Source of the DNA: Stephanodiscus triporus
Lineage: Eukaryota > Bacillariophyta > Thalassiosirophyceae > Thalassiosirales > Thalassiosiraceae
Length of the DNA: 11,496 bases
Direction: 5' to 3'
NCBI GenBank assembly: GCA_036939755.1
Contig: JALLAZ010000869.1
Span: 1 to 11,496, forward strand
The notes under the pieces were generated by a model that did no database searches, was not told where the DNA came from, and saw nothing but the letters and a program-made list of their open reading frames with translations. Shown here one piece after another: positions 1 through 8,600 of the stretch. The position numbers and the translations under genes are program-made. Position 1 is the stretch's first letter. Each line of letters starts with the position of its first letter.

Positions 1-99
1 TTTATGAGAATAATTACATATGGTACATATCTACGGACACATACATCACACAATTTGTCTGAATATTATGTGAGAGGTGTGGGGGGCTTGTATCTCTCA
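1..99. other. Flank left of the transposon, no gene seen
   Basis: AT-rich sequence with a purine-rich run just before the element. The last three bases, TCA at 97-99, are the left flank of the transposon and would be half of its 3-bp target duplication. No coding frame or RNA gene is visible. Confidence 0.5.
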
Positions 100-117
100 G
101 GCCCATAATCTCAAGAC
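100..117 (+). repeat. Left terminal inverted repeat
   Basis: The sequence GGCCCATAATCTCAAGAC matches the reverse complement of 4084-4101 at 17 of 18 positions; the ninth base is A here and C in the right copy. It marks the outer left end of the element. Confidence 0.85.
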
Positions 118-137
118 TTTTTTTCGCCCGATCGGCG

Positions 138-284
138 GCCGGATCGCCCGCACGATTTCTTAATTTAGACGCGTCTGTCCGTCAGAGATCGTGCGATCAG
201 AGATCGTGCGCCTAATCCGGCAGAAACCCCCCCCCAAAATACCCTATTTTCGAGGAGGTTTCTGCCGGATCTCCGCGCACGATC
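138..284. repeat. Left subterminal motif array
   Basis: Three copies of the 7-bp motif GCCGGAT or its complement lie at 138-144, 215-221 and 264-270. They are mixed with GATCGTGCG at 187-195 and 202-210, the inverted form CGCACGATC at 276-284, and a shortened CGCACGAT at 149-156. Related motifs fill the right end at 4008-4075. Clusters of short repeated sites just inside the inverted repeats are a known binding arrangement for transposases and their partner proteins; that role is inferred here. Confidence 0.6.
202..284. repeat. Subterminal hairpin (inverted repeat)
   Basis: Arms 202-227 and 258-284 are inverted copies: GATCGTGCGC, then a short divergent stretch (CTA against GGAG), then ATCCGGCAGAAAC. 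The 30-base loop contains a C run and the small inverted pair AAAAT/ATTTT. It lies between the left end and the transposase start, so it could act as DNA structure during transposition or as a structured leader in RNA. Confidence 0.7.
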
Positions 285-408
285 ATCCGCAGGATCTCCA
301 ACACTTCAATACAATATTCCCCCCCCCACCAGACATCTACTACTACGATATTGACGTATTCATCATCATATCGCATTACCTCAACGCCGCGATCATAATA
401 CATACAAC

Positions 409-1884
409 ATGACATCTACTACTATGTCGCCATACACATCGTCAACTACCACCGGCACGCCGCCGACGTCCTCGCTGATGATGTGTGCTGCTGCTGCGAG
501 CTGCATCGTGCTGCTCGATGAAGACATGTGTTCCATCGAGGATAGTGTGCTCTCCACGTGCATTGCGCCCGCTTGTGAGCGGAGCCGTACTAATCAATAT
601 TATGCCCTTCAGAGACGTACTCGCACGCGGAAAAGGTGGAGCACTTTCATGGGTGACATTACTGATAGGCAATTCCGTCGCTATTTTCGTATGAGTAAAG
701 ATCTCTTTCAATGTTTATGCCGGCGCATTGAGGACATAGTCGGTGTCCATACTTTCATGAGTGAAGAGCACTTGGACAACATTTTGTCGAACCCTCACGA
801 AGACCGTTCAAACAACATATATTTCGCCCACGCACTCAGCACAGGAGGGGTAATTGTAGGGGAGGTAAAGTTAGCATCTGCGCTGAGAATACTCGGGGGT
901 TGCACATATATGGACATGGCAATGGTGTTCGACACCAGTTTCAACCACATGCACAAAATTTTCAAATACGTCGTCTCTAAGTGGCTCAGCCATGAATCAT
1001 TCTACAACATAAGCGGTATTGACTACTGTTGCAATGAGGACAAGATGGCTGAAGTAGCATTACAATTTTCGCAAGCGTCCCAAGGTGTTATTAATGGTTG
1101 CATCGGGGCACTCGATGGATGGATTGTCAAAATCAAGAAACCATCGAGAAAAGACGGCATCAATAATCCAAAATCGTTCTATAGCAGGAAGGGTTACTTC
1201 GGGATCAATGTACAAGCCATAGTTGACAAAAAAAAGCGTGTTCTATATCGTAGCATCTTGTCTCGTGGTGCCGAACACGACTCTACGGCATTCAAGAACT
1301 CCAGCTTATACACGTGGCTTGTACAGAATTGGAAGGGATTGATGGAGAAGGGATTCTACTTCATTGGAGATTCGGCATATTCAATAAAATCATTCCTCCT
1401 CACACCATACGACAATGCATTGCATGGGACAGCCGAAGATAATTACAACTTTTTCCACTCATCCTCCCGCATATCAGTGGAATGTGCATTTGGTGAAGTT
1501 GATCTGAGGTGGGGAATTCTGTGGAAGGAGTTGGAATTCTCCCTTGATTTCAATTGTACGATCATTGACGTATGCATGCGACTCCACAATTTTATTGTCG
1601 ATCACCGAGGAGGAGATATGAATACAATGGACGCGCTTGACAGAGAAGTGTTCGACGATGACTGTAGAAGATTTTACGCTGTGAATCCAAATATCAGGGA
1701 GGGAATCGAGGGTGGTGAGGATGATGTTCAACAGGGTGGGAGACCAACCAACGCAGAGAAGGAGTCGTCGGATTGGGGTAGAAAATGGAGGAATGATATT
1801 AAAGATGATATATTTCGCCAAAGATTGATTCGTCCGCAAACAAACTATTACCGGGAGAGAAATCGTGTTGTCCACGATGATTAG
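409..1884 (+). CDS. PIF/Harbinger DDE transposase (HARBI1-like nuclease)
   Basis: A 491-aa protein that would cut and join the transposon ends. An N-terminal Ser/Thr-rich stretch (about 1-25) is followed by a basic run (R69-R76) and a conserved-looking entry segment (M81-I110, G-D-I-T-D-R-Q-F-R-R-Y-F-R-M-S). A likely helix-turn-helix lies at about 151-190 (G-E-V-K-L-A-S-A-L-R). The catalytic DDE_4 fold spans about 230-400: D236 in A-L-D-G-W, D321 in G-D-S-A-Y, and E358 in S-V-E-C-A-F-G. The family blocks H290-D291-S in R-G-A-E-H-D-S-T-A-F and R391-L-H-N-F-I-V also fit. All three catalytic residues are present and no stop or frameshift interrupts the frame. The acidic, charged tail (about 400-491) is not conserved in the family as far as I recall. 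The start at 409 is the first ATG after an in-frame TGA at 352-354; a start nearer M81 is possible. The gene converges on the partner gene, 73 bp away. Confidence 0.93.
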   Translation: MTSTTMSPYTSSTTTGTPPTSSLMMCAAAASCIVLLDEDMCSIEDSVLSTCIAPACERSRTNQYYALQRRTRTRKRWSTFMGDITDRQFRRYFRMSKDLFQCLCRRIEDIVGVHTFMSEEHLDNILSNPHEDRSNNIYFAHALSTGGVIVGEVKLASALRILGGCTYMDMAMVFDTSFNHMHKIFKYVVSKWLSHESFYNISGIDYCCNEDKMAEVALQFSQASQGVINGCIGALDGWIVKIKKPSRKDGINNPKSFYSRKGYFGINVQAIVDKKKRVLYRSILSRGAEHDSTAFKNSSLYTWLVQNWKGLMEKGFYFIGDSAYSIKSFLLTPYDNALHGTAEDNYNFFHSSSRISVECAFGEVDLRWGILWKELEFSLDFNCTIIDVCMRLHNFIVDHRGGDMNTMDALDREVFDDDCRRFYAVNPNIREGIEGGEDDVQQGGRPTNAEKESSDWGRKWRNDIKDDIFRQRLIRPQTNYYRERNRVVHDD

Positions 1885-1957
1885 TTTTTAATATATATAT
1901 TTAACTACTAAGTTACCTAACATTCACGTTACCTAACATTGAATACCCACTGATCAT
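1885..1957. other. AT-rich junction between the two transposon genes
   Basis: This 73-bp gap separates the stop codons of the convergent genes. It holds an alternating TA run after the transposase stop and a 13-bp direct repeat, GTTACCTAACATT, at 1912-1924 and 1928-1940. It probably carries the 3' ends and poly(A) signals of both transcripts, but no canonical signal can be assigned. Confidence 0.4.
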
Positions 1958-3826
1958 TTATTCCTCCTTGTCGCTGTTGTCACTGCTCTCATCACTGCTC
2001 TCATCGCTACTCTCACCAGCGTCACTGCTCTCATCGTCACCACTCCCGTCATCTGCCTTCTTTCCTCCCTCCTCCGCCGCCGCCGCCTCCTTCGCATTGG
2101 TTTTACGTAATACCTTAGTTTGGCAGTCAGTTGTGTCCAGCAACGTGTCAAGCAGAATCTCCTTACTCTTAATCTCTTTTTTCAGCCGCTTGAGTTTTTG
2201 TTTATTCTTCACCTTATCCTTGCTGAGTAGGCGCTTCTTCTTCTTCTTCAATGCACGCAATTCAGATTTCGTTTCCTTAGCCATGGTTGAGCTTTCCTTT
2301 AAGTCTTGAACTAATTCGTGCCGCTTTCTTTCAGTCGATGAATTCGATGCTGCCATCCTATGCATGATGCCTACCACTTCCGCCGCCATGGCTTGGCTTC
2401 TCTCCCTTCCAGAGTTGAGCCGCTCCAAAGCATCATCAATTCGTTTCTGCTTCTTCGACGATGACACATAGTTGCTAGAGCGCGATACAACAACAGGGGT
2501 GGTGGTGCTGGCAGTTGCAGATGATGTAGGAGAATGCAATCGACGTAACTGAAAGTTATCGTCATCATCGTCGTTCCCAAAGGCGGGGTCAGGAAAGTCA
2601 ATGGTTGGAGTGCGATCATCAATCATGCATCGTGCTGGGAGGCTCTCCTTCTCGGTAGTTAACAACCATTTGAATTGTTTGTCTAACATGAAGAGAATAG
2701 TGAGGTAGAACTTGGCCGGCTGCTGAATGTATCCAACAACGGTTTCGTCGGGTCTCACCCACCAATCACTGTAATTCTCTGGCGCGCCGGAACCACCACC
2801 TGTGCCCATGGTATATTTTTCCATAATAGCATTATATTCCGTCAGAAGCTTTTCGAATATCTTTTTAACTTCATTCTCCGTCCAAGGTAGTGCAATCCGA
2901 GCAGGATTGTTTTGATTGACAGTGCAGTATGTTTCGAATGATCCGGGCCCATACTTCTTCTCAATTGCCGCCCTCGTTTCATCGCGTGTCCACATGTCTG
3001 GTAGGGCAACAATTTCCTCCTGGTCAATGAATCTCATATGGAGCAAGCGGAATCCTGCTTTGTTCCTGCCCGGAGCTGCATCCAATTCTTGGCGATTACC
3101 ACTTTTTGCAGTTCCAACCATAGATGTTATGTGACTCCTCATATCATCTTTATTGAACAACAAACAAGTAACTCGAACAAAGTCATCGATTGTCGGCCTC
3201 TTATTCTCTTTCTCCGGTCCATATTTATCAAACAAATACTCAAGCATGAGCTGCTGCGAGAATATATAGAAACAATCTCGATTCTCGTACGTGTCACTTT
3301 GAATGAAGTCACTGGACCCAACATCTCTACCCATGCTATGTAGGTCCGCCCTGGCAAATCTCTTCCTTGTCGAAGCAATATGTCTCCCAATCGGATGGAT
3401 GAATGAAGATAAATTCTTGGAACTGTGATTCAGTCGAGGGTATGCATCTGGGTGCTCTTTCATCTTTTGCACACATATTTGTGCCAGTGAATACAGCTTC
3501 GGATAAAACCGACCAGCGTGGGCAATATTGTAGTGTTTATTGTTCCGCTTCCCCTTCACTGGTGTGCTGTACTTTGTCTTTTCCTCGCCAGTCATCTCGG
3601 TTCCATCGTCTTGGAGAAGATCAAACCAGCGTTCACGGTCCACATGATATGCGGTGTTCGTCAGTGTGTGTTGTAATGTGACCGGAGTGACCGCGGCGAC
3701 AGCTACATTGACCAGACCGTCACTGTCAGCGGCCACTGCACCGACACCGCCCGTAGTTCCTTTCTCAGCTTCTTCATCGTCAATAGAAGGGAAATCATCC
3801 ATATTGGCAATGGAGCTGGTGGACAT
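1958..3826 (-). CDS. Second transposon protein, 622 aa, unknown fold (putative transposase partner)
   Basis: I do not recognise a named domain. The N-terminus (1-50) is acidic then Ala/Val/Gly-rich and probably disordered. Residues about 55-400 are mixed and well-ordered looking, rich in aromatic residues, for example W67-F68, the F187-Y-I-F block, K201-Y-G-P, a second K291-Y-G-P-G and W355-W356. A stretch at W315-T-E-N-E-V-K-K-I-F faintly recalls the start of a Myb/SANT helix, but this is weak. Residues about 456-560 are a probable coiled coil with lysine-rich runs (527-531, 537-551) that could be a nuclear localisation signal. The tail (598-619) is an acidic repeat of D-E-S-S-D units. PIF/Harbinger elements usually carry a second gene for a Myb/SANT-type protein that helps nuclear import and end binding; the position inside the element suggests the same job. 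The start is the ATG at 3824-3826. The reading frame is intact. Confidence 0.8.
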   Translation of the reverse strand: MSTSSIANMDDFPSIDDEEAEKGTTGGVGAVAADSDGLVNVAVAAVTPVTLQHTLTNTAYHVDRERWFDLLQDDGTEMTGEEKTKYSTPVKGKRNNKHYNIAHAGRFYPKLYSLAQICVQKMKEHPDAYPRLNHSSKNLSSFIHPIGRHIASTRKRFARADLHSMGRDVGSSDFIQSDTYENRDCFYIFSQQLMLEYLFDKYGPEKENKRPTIDDFVRVTCLLFNKDDMRSHITSMVGTAKSGNRQELDAAPGRNKAGFRLLHMRFIDQEEIVALPDMWTRDETRAAIEKKYGPGSFETYCTVNQNNPARIALPWTENEVKKIFEKLLTEYNAIMEKYTMGTGGGSGAPENYSDWWVRPDETVVGYIQQPAKFYLTILFMLDKQFKWLLTTEKESLPARCMIDDRTPTIDFPDPAFGNDDDDDNFQLRRLHSPTSSATASTTTPVVVSRSSNYVSSSKKQKRIDDALERLNSGRERSQAMAAEVVGIMHRMAASNSSTERKRHELVQDLKESSTMAKETKSELRALKKKKKRLLSKDKVKNKQKLKRLKKEIKSKEILLDTLLDTTDCQTKVLRKTNAKEAAAAEEGGKKADDGSGDDESSDAGESSDESSDESSDNSDKEE

Positions 3827-4083
3827 GCGTGTCGGTAGACAGGTGCGATGTGCGATGGCGGAACGATAATAATATTATTATTATTTCACACAAAGTGGGG
3901 GGAGATTAGAATATTCCGAGGGTTTTCCCCCTGGGTGTTCCGCGGGGGGAACTCTCTGTTCCTGCCTCTTCCACCTTCGATATCGAATCTCAAGAAAGAA
4001 TTTTCCGGCCGGATCTCACGCCGGATCTACGACGGACAGGGAGATCGTGCGCCTAATCCGGCGCGCAGATCCGGCGAGGATCC
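3827..4083. promoter_or_regulatory. Right subterminal region, upstream of the partner gene
   Basis: A stretch of 257 bp between the start of the minus-strand gene and the right inverted repeat, so it must contain that gene's promoter. It begins with an ATT/TAA-rich run near 3868-3885, then G- and C-rich runs. From 4008 it has four GCCGGAT/ATCCGGC motifs (4008-4014, 4020-4026, 4056-4062, 4069-4075) and one GATCGTGCG (4043-4051). A 22-bp block at 4041-4062 is an exact direct copy of 200-221 at the left end. No TATA box is assigned with confidence. Confidence 0.5.
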
Positions 4084-4101
4084 GTCTTGAGAGTATGGGC
4101 C
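4084..4101 (-). repeat. Right terminal inverted repeat
   Basis: On the minus strand this reads GGCCCATACTCTCAAGAC, differing from the left repeat by one base. It is followed on the plus strand by TTA (4102-4104), the right flank triplet. Confidence 0.85.
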
Positions 4102-4407
4102 TTAGGTAGAGAGGTAGATAGAGAGTGTGACCACGCCACGCCACCTCGGAGGAGGAGGGTCGGGTGTGACACCTCCAGATGCTTTTGCCCACGAGGGGGG
4201 AAATTTTTGATAAAAGTACTAATTCCCATGCAGGAGATTCGCAACGAGATCAAAGACGCCCTGCAAACTGGGATCAGAGCACACGACAAACACCACATCA
4301 TCATCATTCCATTCCCACAACTCATAGGAGATCTCTCCTCTCTCATCGCCGTCATCCGTGCTTTAGCCTCATAATTTTTCTTCAGCACCTATCCGCACAA
4401 CATTATC
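4102..4407 (+). promoter_or_regulatory. Upstream region of the START-domain gene
   Basis: A 306-bp stretch between the transposon end and the ATG of the plastid START protein gene. It contains a GA-rich tract with a repeated GAGAGGTAGA-like pattern, a CCACGCCACGCCACCTC stretch and, nearer the gene, a pyrimidine-rich leader. An in-frame TAA at 4372-4374 limits how far upstream the reading frame could start. It should hold the promoter core and the 5' untranslated region. No TATA box or initiator can be named with certainty. Confidence 0.4.
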
Positions 4408-5478
4408 ATGGCAGTCCAATCCGCGACCACCTCTCTGTGCATCCTCCTCTATATCTGCTTCGCGGCCAATGATGCGTTTGCCTTCTCTACTGACGGCAGC
4501 TCTCGTGTCGTCCGCAAGTCTCCTGTTTCAAATCGTAAAGAATGGCAGCAGGGAGTGGAGATTGAGCTACCCAACCTTGAAGTGCTATTCGATCGTATTT
4601 CTTCCGCTTCCCCGCTGGCAAAACTGGTCATGGAAGGAAAAACCATGGGTGGCTTCGAAGCCATTGATGATGTCAAGCAACCAGATCTGAAGTGGAAGAA
4701 GGTGGAAGAGAACAGGCGAAAAACTGTTCATCAAATTGACAAGTTGGATCATTTCCAAGATGTTAAGATCCCACTCCTTCGATTTCGTTCATCTATCAAG
4801 GGACCTTGCATTGGCGAACGGTTCAGCGACTTCATTATGAATTTGGACGAGAGAAAGAAGTGGGACGATCAAGTTGCCCTCGTCGAAGAAATGTACCCCA
4901 TCGAAGACTTGGACGTAGTAAACTCTCTCCTGGACAACAGGGAGAAGTATGGGACGTGCACCCGCGTGGGGGTTGGGTATACGCAGACCAAGTCCGGTAT
5001 CATTTCGCCCAGAGAGCAGCTCATTTGTGGGGGCATGCAAGAATTTGCGAATGGCGCTACCATTCTTTGGGGAACTGAGATGGAGGAGTATCACAATCAC
5101 TTGCTACCCGAAGGACAACGCCACACGAGGGCTAAATCGCATCTGTTTGCCGCCACGCTTTGCCCAACATCTGCAAATAGCTTTGATATTGAATATTTAT
5201 TGCAGACGGATGTTGGAGGCGGCCTTCCACATTTCATGACCACGCCTGCCTTGGTGGAAATAGTGAAGAAATTGTTTGATCACACACGAACTTACTTCGA
5301 GGGGTGTGATAATAATGAGTTGGATTTATACCTCAAGAGCAGACAGCAAGAGGATTGCCCCAAGATTGAGCTATTAAGCAGCACCAATGCAGATTTATTG
5401 TGCGAAGAAATAGATTTGAGTCAGGTGCATCATTGTCATGCAATGAAGGACAACGAAAGCCTACTGTTTACCCCATGA
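4408..5478 (+). CDS. START-domain lipid-binding protein with diatom-type plastid presequence
   Basis: A 356-aa protein. Residues 1-25 form a signal peptide (hydrophobic core about L10-A19) ending in D-A-F-A-F-S. Cleavage before F24 or F26 gives the phenylalanine +1 of the ASAFAP motif used by diatoms for import through the ER into the secondary plastid. A short Ser/Arg/Lys-rich transit-like segment follows (27-45). Residues about 95-298 match the START/Bet v 1-like lipid-transfer fold: K-W-K-K-V at 95-99, E149-R-K-K-W-D-D, I199-S-P-R-E, S244-H-L-F-A-A-T-L and D268-V-G-G-G-L-P-H-F near the C-terminal helix (280-297). Members bind a single lipid or sterol in a cavity; the ligand here cannot be read from sequence. 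The tail 299-356 is polar and unassigned. The start is the first ATG after the in-frame TAA at 4372-4374, with A at -3 and G at +4. A Harbinger element ends 306 bp upstream, and the gene converges on the large disordered-protein gene. Confidence 0.85.
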   Translation: MAVQSATTSLCILLYICFAANDAFAFSTDGSSRVVRKSPVSNRKEWQQGVEIELPNLEVLFDRISSASPLAKLVMEGKTMGGFEAIDDVKQPDLKWKKVEENRRKTVHQIDKLDHFQDVKIPLLRFRSSIKGPCIGERFSDFIMNLDERKKWDDQVALVEEMYPIEDLDVVNSLLDNREKYGTCTRVGVGYTQTKSGIISPREQLICGGMQEFANGATILWGTEMEEYHNHLLPEGQRHTRAKSHLFAATLCPTSANSFDIEYLLQTDVGGGLPHFMTTPALVEIVKKLFDHTRTYFEGCDNNELDLYLKSRQQEDCPKIELLSSTNADLLCEEIDLSQVHHCHAMKDNESLLFTP

Positions 5479-5642
5479 ACCCTATGAACGCTAGCTAGAA
5501 AATATTGCTGTAAGAATAGAATCCATTATTGTAAGATAGTATTTAACAATCAAATCAATATGAATGTCAATTGTAATGAATTTCGACAAGCAACGTTGTG
5601 ACCATTTCCAACCATGCTGTTGGGGCTCCAAGCCCCTACACT
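5479..5642. terminator. Shared 3' region of two convergent host genes
   Basis: This 164-bp gap lies between the stop of the START gene and the stop (TGA, minus strand) of the large gene. It is AT-rich, with two near copies of TTGYTGTAAGA or TTATTGTAAGA (about 5507-5540). Cleavage and polyadenylation of both transcripts must occur in or near it; no exact signal is assignable. Confidence 0.35.
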
Positions 5643-8600
5643 TCAGCGAATGGTCTTCGTCAAATCATTTATCTCTGTCTTGATTTGTTCAATTCGTTGT
5701 TGCCGTCGCTCAATGTCTGCCTCTCTCCGTTGCTGCTCACGTACTCTCTTCTCTACGTCGTACGATTTCCTCTTTTCGGCACGAATCGATGATCGAGGAA
5801 CGAAAGCGTCGTTCTCCTTGCCTCTTTGTGCTGATTTTGCCGAGACTAGATTTTCCCCAGCCAACTTTATTTGTTTTCTTGTCTGGGTTGTTACTGGCAA
5901 GGGACGAGCTATGAACGTGGATTCGCGTTTAATTCTCTCCTCCTCCTCCTGCAAGCGTTTCTTGTGACTCATCTCTTTCGCCATCGATGCATCTTCCCCA
6001 GACAAAAGCCGTTTGGGTGGCTTGACATTCAATGCTGGTATCTTGACATGGGATTCATTCTGAGCTGGATGTGGTCTGAACGCATTACTGGTTTTACGTT
6101 TGGCTCCAAGCGACGAAGTAGAAAATCTTGAGCTAGGCGTTTCTGTTCGCGAAATCATGCGTTCAGTTGTTGATGCTGGCAACGGCCTCGCTTTGAATGG
6201 TATGCACGGGTCTTTTCCTTCGAACGTACTTTTTCGGGGAGCAGCAGACTTCCTTGTAGCTTTCTCCATATTTTCTTCATCCACTGCTGGCACCAATCTC
6301 TCAGTGCGTACCTTTTTTTCTTCAAATAGGATCTGCTCTTTTCGCTCCATCGAGTAGCGGCCGCGGGTCACTTCGCGCTTTCTATATTCTGCAGCTCCTC
6401 TTAACCGTTCAATGAATGCACTTGAAGTAGAGTTGAAACTTTGTTGATATGAAGACAAATCTTCGAGCGATTTTCTCTTGCTTTGCGATTGTGTTTCCAA
6501 TGTGCTTAAAGCCCCTCCATTGTGGAGATTTTGGACATGTTCTTGGTTTGCAATTTCAATGGGTCGATCAAGCTCTTCGCTTTCAGCTGAATCATCAACA
6601 TAACGGTCAAGTAGGTCAATGACTTTTGCATCCTCAGGAGCGCTTTCCTTCAATGAGTCTTCGAGAACTGGTTGATGAGATAACACTTGAAAGATAGAGG
6701 CTTTCGTACTGACACTAGGATGCGCCTCATTATTGTCCTCTGCGGATGCATTAGGCTCAGAAGACTTTTCTTTGACTTTGTCAACGAGGAGGATACTTTT
6801 CATGTCATTCGAGGTACCAGTGGGATAGCTGACATTCTTTTCAGTAGATTCATTTCTCTTATATTTTTGCCAGGGAGAGCCGTCAGAAGTTAGAGATTCA
6901 TCTAGGATGGTTGGGAGACGATTATCATGCCGAACAAAATTTTCCTCCGAGCAATTGTGTGGCGATGAGCTCTTCGAAATTGGCGACAAGCAGTCGTCAG
7001 ACAAAGAACCCAATACTGGCGCGTGCAACGGGGCTGATTCTGGCAGCATTTGGTTAGAGATATAAGAATGTTCGAAATCGATGTTCCCTCTCTCTTCTGA
7101 AATCGGGCTGGAAGCCAGCAGCTCATTGTCCACCCGCTGAGAATCTATGCTATCAAGGAATAAGATGTCATGTGAAAAACCATTGATCTTTTGGTTCATT
7201 TCAAGCAATGATTTTTCTTGTCGAACGTCATCATCAATGTGTCGCAACGAAGATTTAGCTTTCTGTATGACATCAAGCTGAGATTCATCACTATTTGATG
7301 TGTCCATAGATGTGTAAGCATGTTCAGCTGCAAAATCAGGATCTATTCCAACAGCGGAGCCTTTAGGAAAGCCACAGAAGTCTTTGGCACCTTCTTGAGC
7401 GTCATTGTAAGCTGAAGGGCCAGTCCTATCTTCAGGTCCAGAATGAGAAGTAATGCTTCCATATGAAGTGTCGATCAGTTGATCTTTGATATCCATGGGC
7501 ACCTGAGCACCATTACTTTCTGAAGAGTGACTTGATTCACTTATCGATTTGGAATCATTACAGTTCTCAAGCTCCAATTGAACGATATCTGATTGAAAAT
7601 TCGATTCACCAGTGTAGTCAGCATCAGGTTTGTTTTCATCCACTGCATTGTTGTCAATCAAACAGTCTTGCAACTGATCACTTGTTTCAGTACGAGTTCG
7701 ATCCCCCTCTTCATCATTCGGAGCGTTATCACCCCCCCCAAAAATAACATCATAGCGCTGATGATGACTGCTGTGGATGTAACCGGCATACGCCAATGTA
7801 TCATCAATATCTATCTGAGATGCGTCGTCACCCATTGCCGAGAGATTGATCACGCCTTCTTCATTCTCATCATCGTCAGATCCCTTAGAATAGGATGTCC
7901 CTTGATTTTCATTCACCCGCCAACTATTGTTAGTACTGTCGTAACTTTCATTTATGGGATGGCCCAACTTCAGATCAAGACTGGAGTTTTCGCTAGAGAT
8001 TGAAGTGCGCAAGGGTGGCGATTCCACATGTTTCTCGTTAGAGCTATTGTCTAAGTTTTTGGAGGACTCATTGTTGCTACCATCATTGCCTTCCGGAAGA
8101 GAACCCAGATGGCTCGAAAAGTAGGAATCAATCGACTGTCTCATCACCTCAACATACCCCGACGACTTATCGTTAGACTCTGTTGTATCCTCGCTATCAT
8201 CATTGCACACGGAATTCCAGGGTACAGTGTTTTCCTCATTGATCGGAGGGCGAAATTTTGGCCGGCTGTGAATAACCTTGCCCTGATTCACGGCCAAATC
8301 AATGCTTGTATTCGCGTCTGCGTCTTCTTCCGAGAGGCCATCAGTTTGATTCTCTCCATTTACACCAATTCGGTCCGGTCGATTCAACAATAAGTCACCA
8401 GACAAGGATCCAACCAAGAATTCACCATAATCGACATTGGCGGAGGCATTTTCTACCTCCATGGAGAGAACTGAATCCTTCACTATGCGTTCATCTCCAA
8501 CTTGGAAGCCATTGGAGACGAAGGCAGCAGTGCTGTCGTAGCTTTGATTTACGGGATGACCCAACTGTAGTTCAAGACTGGAAGTTTCGCCAGAGATTGA

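Larger units (their letters stand above)
100..4101. mobile_element. PIF/Harbinger-type DNA transposon, apparently complete and two-gene
   Basis: A 4,002-bp unit bounded by 18-bp terminal inverted repeats (100-117 and 4084-4101, 17 of 18 bases matching) that start with GGCCC, in keeping with the G-rich ends usual for PIF/Harbinger elements. The flanking triplets are TCA on the left and TTA on the right. That is close to the TWA-type 3-bp target duplication typical of the superfamily, but with one mismatch. Inside are two convergent open genes: a DDE transposase (409-1884, +) and a second protein (1958-3826, -). This matches the superfamily plan of a nuclease plus a separate accessory protein. 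Both ends carry arrays of short motifs that probably bind the transposase or its partner. The intact frames suggest a recent insertion or a still autonomous copy; the imperfect target duplication argues for some age or for a base change in the flank. The superfamily call is strong because of the transposase; the exact ends are inferred from the repeats. Confidence 0.88.

Noticed and set aside
191..412. Short plus-strand frame at the left transposon end
   Set aside because: It covers the hairpin and motif array and ends at the transposase start; repeats explain it.
2232..2250. TTC-rich stretch that looks like a microsatellite
   Set aside because: It encodes the lysine run of the partner protein's coiled coil.
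1968..2309. Plus-strand frame rich in Ser/Leu opposite the partner gene
   Set aside because: It is the complement of the D-E-S-S-D and lysine-rich coding region of the minus-strand gene.
7593..8003. Plus-strand frame of 136 codons
   Set aside because: It lies wholly inside the 1,199-aa minus-strand gene and has no motif.
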